In this document: one piece after another, positions 58,911 through 64,000 of the stretch
Position numbering within the stretch: the first letter of the stretch is position 1
Layout: each line of letters opens with the position of its first letter
Assembly (NCBI GenBank): GCA_026874595.1
Contig: CM049310.1
Location: 48,947,558-49,011,557, forward strand
Direction of reading: 5' to 3'
Length of the DNA: 64,000 nucleotides
DNA from: Sipunculus nudus
Taxonomy: Eukaryota > Annelida > Sipuncula > Golfingiida > Sipunculidae
Translations under genes and position numbers: made by a program
Notes under the pieces: generated by a model
What the model saw: the letters and a program-made list of their open reading frames with translations, nothing else
Databases searched by the model: none
What the model was told of the DNA's origin: nothing

Positions 58911-61099
58911 GTGCGCTGCCTAAATCTTTAAACGACTTACAAAGCTACTTCCTATATATTTCCATCTTTAAATGTATGCACCAAAGGAAACTAATAAAAT
59001 TTTCACTTCAGAGTTCACAGATCAATATTAGGGTTGGACTGTGTGTTTAATAAGTTGCTATAAACACTTCGACCAAAGACTTTAAACTGTCCCGGTGCTG
59101 TATTCTGCTGGCGCAAGTCTGTGTTTCTTCTTTGCACCGACGTTATGATACACACATCGGGTTATAGAAAAAATATCCGATACCAAGTTAGGTATGTTCC
59201 TACGGTTGACCGGGTGACAAAATGCCGGTCGTCCAACTGCTCCATCACTGAACTTCGCGTCGATTAATGATGTATCATAAGACGGAAATTAAAAGTTGCG
59301 GTCAGAAGTGCTCATGTTTAAACTACGGCTTTTTGATTACTGTTATCGTATCGTGTCTGAAAGTGAAGGCTTCCCCTGAGCTCTGTGTATCTGTGTTGAT
59401 TCAAAAGACACGTGCCACGTGTATTTTGTGCACATTCCTTTGGAATAATTTATTTTTTAAGGAACTCTGGATAAACGTATATTGAATACAATAGCGTACT
59501 TCCTAAAAGCAAAATAAGACTTAAAATGTCTATATCGACACGTGCACAAATTAGACCCAATGTTATATTAATGCTATGTGCTAATCTTTTTCACACGGCG
59601 AAACAGAATTAATATTTCAAACCTCAATTCTAACACATTCGATACAACTGCTATTACGACTCAATAAAGGCAATATGAGCATCGTAATATCACGACTAGT
59701 TATAAAACAATGCCGGACTGAATTCGACAAGTGCTGAACCTACCCCCCCCCCCCCCCCGCAACTAAACGATAACGGGGAACGGGTTATAGAGTGTACTCC
59801 TTTGAGAATTAGGTCATGGTAAAAAATATCAGGTGCCAGTCTGCCACATATGACTTATATTGTGTCTAAAGGTCAGATTTGAAAGTCAGTCATATAAGAG
59901 ATCCAGCGCGCAAACATTGACAGAAGAAAGAAAAAGGTGGGGTGGGGGGGTGTATTCGATGGTATTGTACTCTAGGGGAACTGGGTAAATCCACCCACGA
60001 AAACTGAACCAAATATTGATAAAGGTTTAAACTTATCATCTTTATAAGTCTGGCCTCCCTACGATGGAGGCGTAACTATCAAAATGTCTTATGTGCATTG
60101 TTTATCTACTTTCTTATTTATATGCTCATTCTATGGATCCGGACTCTCCCGTTATGACAAAAACAAATTGTATCCCTCCGTGGATGACAGTCGTCATCGT
60201 CTTTCCCTCCGTCTGAGTCACTGTCAATCAAATGCTAACGGATTATCCAGTAATCGGTGAATTCCCAGCCAATGTAATCACTTTTATTTTACATGCTGGT
60301 TTAGACCTTTCAATTCCAAGTAAAATGCCGCATAATGGTGTAATTACTAATATCGATGTTCTTACAAATTAATTAATTGGTCATTTTAAGGCTTTAAACT
60401 TCAAATAAATTGATTAATATAGGATATGGCATGTAACCAATTCATTTGCGACGCTTGTTTCTTTTTTTTTTCATCTTGGAATATAATACTTGAACATGAA
60501 AAGTTGAAAGTAAGATACTGTTATTATCCATTGTCAACCACCATTGAATGATATTTCTCCTCCCAGATCACCATAATTAAGTTTTTACGTCTGCCGCCGC
60601 ATGCAACGCTTCGGCAGTTTATCAACTTTCAGACGGCGTCCCCGACACATTTCCCCGAGACCTTTATTGATTCATCACAACATCAACAGTCTAGACAACA
60701 TAACCCTCCATCCTGCACAACTTTATGTCATTTGATAAGGTTACTGCTCTGCCGGATCTCGGAAGCAGGTGCCCCAGCCTCAAGCATCCTGAATAAGAAA
60801 CTGCTGGTAACGCTACAACTTAAGTGAAAGGAACGCAGGAATAATATATACTGGCACCCGAGCGTTATTGCTAACAACCTGGTTATTGAAAACTATTATA
60901 GATAGAAAGGTATGATCACTGATCTTACTAAAATTATCCTCAAGATGAAGGCTGGTCGACCGTATATATACATATAATTAATACCATTGGCCCGATGATA
61001 AGAAAAAGTAGATAGACGTATATCATTAAGCCACGGTGGACTATTGTTCCGCTTGTATAATCTTCAATTAAAGGTGCCCAATTACCTACCTTTGAAAAA
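58911..61099. other. No supportable feature except a poly(C) run at 59742-59758
   Basis: 60500-60850 is GC-balanced and unique-looking but not open. No convincing next exon of the 58780 gene is found. Confidence 0.4.
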
Positions 61100-61458
61100 A
61101 AAAGAATTCATGTGATTTTTGGCTTCCTCTGTGTTTATATTAATAATCTAAGGGTCATTTTGGTTGTGAAAGTTCTTATAAATCCAACATGAAGGATGTG
61201 CTAGCTCGTTTTTCAAGAACATGTTTGTATACACAGCTATGATGACAAACGGAAAAAAACGTGTAACCTAAGGTAGTAGGTTGCATATATGCGGAGGCAG
61301 AAAAGTCACTTGTTGCAAAACGCCATTTGCAAAGCTCTGGCTTATTTGACTTGCTGCCAGATGCCTTTGTTGAATGTTTTTTTCCCAACATATTATAAAC
61401 ACGTTGATATAAACAAAACAGCCTGTTTGTGGTGATATCCACGTCTTCTGGCCTATTT
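61100..61458 (+). repeat. Interspersed repeat family H, copy 6
   Basis: GAATTCATGTGATTTTTGGC, GTGTAACCTAAGGTAG, GTTGCAAAACGCCATTTGCA, GACTTGCTGCCAGATG, ACACGTTGATATAAACAAAAC and TCTTCTGGCCTATTTTT follow the H order. The 95-codon minus-strand frame here is incidental. Confidence 0.75.
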
Positions 61459-62540
61459 TTCAAAGCTCCAAGGGATTAACTTTAGTTTATAAAGGTCAGA
61501 TAGGTGATTGGGCCCCCTTTTATAGACCTTGTCCATCACGCTTTAGCTGGAACATCTGGCTTCATCAAAGCACTATAATGACCTATATGACCCGAACAAA
61601 GCAATGATAAAACGGAGTGCGCATGCTCATGGGAAAGGTCTATTGTCACATATGGCATATACATAATTGTAAATTACTTGCAGTTTGATCAGATTATATC
61701 ATGACAGTAACGACAATGTAAAAATGCTTGCTAAGGCGTACTATTGAAGCAATTACTGTGCCCAAATAGTACGTCAAACGTACCTGAACTGAAGAAATAG
61801 TGTGTGGCTTTAAATGTGTTATTCAGACTACCATCACATCCTATAGCGTTAACGATCTTGGAAAAAATAATACGTGTTAAGGCTTACTAAGCGAATTCTG
61901 TGCTGGAGTATTCATACGTCAACCCTTCCCGGCCCAAAGAGCCGTGTAAATAGCAAAATGTACCGATTCTATCGAGGCTATGACATTCAATGCATCTGAG
62001 ATGAATACACATTAACTGGTATGACAATATTTCATCGGTACGAATAACCTTTCATTCTGACTCCCTCGGCATGATTCAGTAATATATTTATTCGTGTGGT
62101 TGTCCTCGTGATTTTTACAATGGTACATTAGGGTTCTATAGTTCTTTATTGATTTTGCATAAAAGGCCGTCCTTCTGTAAAGATCCATTAGGCGCTGGTT
62201 CTCAAAGTGTCACTTCTTAAATGGCCGTTCTGCCATTGAGGATTTACAATACTCTCAAATTTAGAAATTTCAAGTACGGTTACTGACGTCACAGGAGAGT
62301 CATTTACAATTATCACTTGGCGTGGATTTTTTAACATACATAAGTTATTTTTTCCTTGCTAACACTCGACGAGTCATCGATGAAAAGTAGGAGAGACTCA
62401 GGCTTTTTTCTTAAATCATTTTTTGTACTCAAATTATAAATCTGAAAAGATACCTTATTGACATAAAAAAAGGACCACTGACATAAAGATGACTTTAATT
62501 GACAAAGCCCTTGATGCTCACTAATATGAGCGCTGCCCCA
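61459..62540. other. No feature seen
   Basis: No exon, RNA gene or repeat match recognised. Confidence 0.4.
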
Positions 62541-63075
62541 ATTTCAGGTTACCCCCGGTGTAAATACTTCAGGTTGGCTCCGTTTCAGATTGCCCCGGGG
62601 GTAGTCGGAAACTAGTTTCATGTAACCTCCGCACATTACCCTCAAACTGTTTATATAAACCACATGAGAAAGACAACAACGTTTTGGAGATGGAATCAAT
62701 CTATGAAAAATAAAATTGTCGCAAAATATTAATAACATTTTTATTATATTTATACTTACTCACCAAAGCGCATTGCGCATTACATGCAAACATATGATTT
62801 ACAAAAACGCAAACGCATTTCGGAAACCAAAATGAAAGAAATAACATGAATTTAAGTAAATAAACATATAGAAGCAACTGTATTGAACGGGGAAACCTGA
62901 TATCGTAGGGGGTAATCTGAAATCGATATCAAGTTACCCCAGGGTTAATCTGATATCAAATTCAAATTACCCACTGGTAATCTGAATGGGGTAATCTGAA
63001 ATCGCTACACCGGCAATCTGAAATCTGTTTCAAATACCCCTAATAGCCTTGACATGATTCCAGGTTACCCCCGTA
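62541..63075. mobile_element. Foldback-like element F, copy 2 (no LINE)
   Basis: The left arm has TTTCAGGTTACCCCCGG, TTTCAGATTGCCCCGGGGGTAG and TGTAACCTCCG. The right arm has GGGGGTAATCTGAAATCG, AAGTTACCCCAGGGTTAATC, GGTAATCTGAATGGGGTAATCTGAAATCGCTA and CACCGGCAATCTGAAATC. The middle aligns to copy 1 (ATTGTCGCAAA, ACTTACTCACC, AAGCGCATTGCGC), confirming a shared family and that the LINE in copy 1 is an insertion. Exact ends are unresolved. Confidence 0.7.
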
Positions 63076-64000
63076 GTGCACAGAGATTATTTGCGGTATC
63101 TTGAAATAGTATTCATGGAATAGACGCCAGTGGCTTACTGGATAAACGTCTGTGAAAAGCCTAGCTGGGACAGACTTGATAGTATGAAGATGGATTTATC
63201 ACTTTTATTCATTTCTTTTTTGAGCCCCGCCAAAGAATACCCTGCTTAAATATTAATTGGCGTCCCTATTTGCAGAGATTAATCATTTTTAATCAGAATT
63301 TAAGTGCGAGTGTGCACTAGGTCCCCGGTACTGACATTGCTAGTCGCTGTTGCTGCCTGGATCTTTTAAAAGAAATTTCGATTAAATAATTTGTTTTTCA
63401 TATGAGCGATTTCAAGAACCGTCACTCATTTTCCTACCCTTCCTACAAAATGACAAATTTTGTCACAGGCAGTAAATCAAAAAGAAAAAAAAATAGTCCC
63501 CAAGTCCGTTAAACATAATGTTTTTCTGTAACTTTGTTGGGGTGCTTATTTTTACTAACATAATGTAGGTTAACAGCGTTATTCGGGGCGACTGTTAGGC
63601 CTGTTTACCCCTCTCTTATTTTGAATACAAGATGCTTTATCGTTTTCAATAATGAATACAATTCACAAGTGAATATAAGCCTTGATATTAAAATATTCAG
63701 TGTGAATACATACAAATAAATATGTACTTAAAAATCAATGTATGCCTTATCGTTCAAGGGAACATTGGGTATATTGAAACCTGTGTTCTTAGAAATATTA
63801 TGTGTGCAATCATGTAGTAAATTGTTGTAAACCTATTTTTCCCGCAAGGCTAGCCGTGAATACAGGACTCAGCAGTCTGGTAGACTTTTAGAGTCATCCA
63901 TCCTATTGCATTAAAGCAATGGAAAACTGTTGGTAATCTCAATATTAGGTTACAAATAATGAAATAACACAAATGAACACATCTGAACTCTCAAAGCAAA
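63076..64000. other. No feature seen
   Basis: AT-rich sequence to the window end without exon or repeat match. Confidence 0.4.

Noticed and set aside
61176-61463. 95-codon minus-strand frame
   Set aside because: Lies wholly in repeat H. The corresponding frame is broken in the other H copies.
1-64000. Functional tRNA, rRNA or snRNA genes
   Set aside because: Only SINE-type B boxes were found; none is in an intact cloverleaf, and no rRNA or snRNA landmarks were recognised by eye.

Overview
This is a eukaryotic nuclear window, AT-rich and intron-rich. The mix of repeats (tRNA-derived SINEs, tandem-repeat-bearing terminal-inverted-repeat elements, (AT)n microsatellites everywhere) suggests a marine lophotrochozoan, most likely a bivalve mollusc. 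That assignment rests on repeat style, not on a recognised gene. No open reading frame longer than about 150 codons exists, and the longest one is a minisatellite artefact. Protein-coding content therefore sits in short exons, which I located by pairing open frames with GT-AG splice sites.

Genes. The best-supported gene lies on the minus strand between 35148 and 17827. It has three coding exons (35026-35148, 25285-25484, 18052-17827) with matching phases, encoding a 182-residue single-pass membrane protein of no recognised family. A 5' UTR intron probably precedes the start codon. A second minus-strand gene is represented by one convincing internal exon at 676-819 and continues beyond the left edge. 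A plus-strand gene may start near 52.1-52.9 kb (ATG at 52837) and splice to an exon at 58780-58910, continuing to the right. Several weaker exon candidates are listed with low confidence.

Repeats, left to right. A decayed non-LTR reverse transcriptase occupies 1-600. Three unclassified families recur: L (1.5 and 18.5 kb), G (9.5, 50.5, 56.9 kb) and H (5.4, 10.0, 36.5/37.8, 44.5, 50.9, 61.1 kb). A SINE family has copies at 5.9 and 51.3 kb. A GC-rich MITE lies at 22764-23249.

The first intron of the membrane-protein gene (25.5-35.0 kb) is dominated by two unusual structures. One is a 2.8-kb element with about nine tandem satellite units (27291-30080). The other is a 1.76-kb element with an 11-bp terminal inverted repeat (31169-32927) that has itself been invaded by a third satellite-bearing element (31505-32487).

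From 36 to 50 kb there are a solo LTR (36997-37741), a second copy of the satellite element (44783-45975) flanked by inverted palindrome/minisatellite elements, a Harbinger-like MITE with a TTA target duplication (46957-47291), and a foldback-like element (48719-49960) split by a LINE 3' end. A second foldback copy without the LINE is at 62541-63075.

The most notable content is this layered system of satellite-carrying, terminal-inverted-repeat elements that share a (GGAC)n motif near one end, including a roughly 465-bp block that is nearly identical between two arrays 16.6 kb apart.
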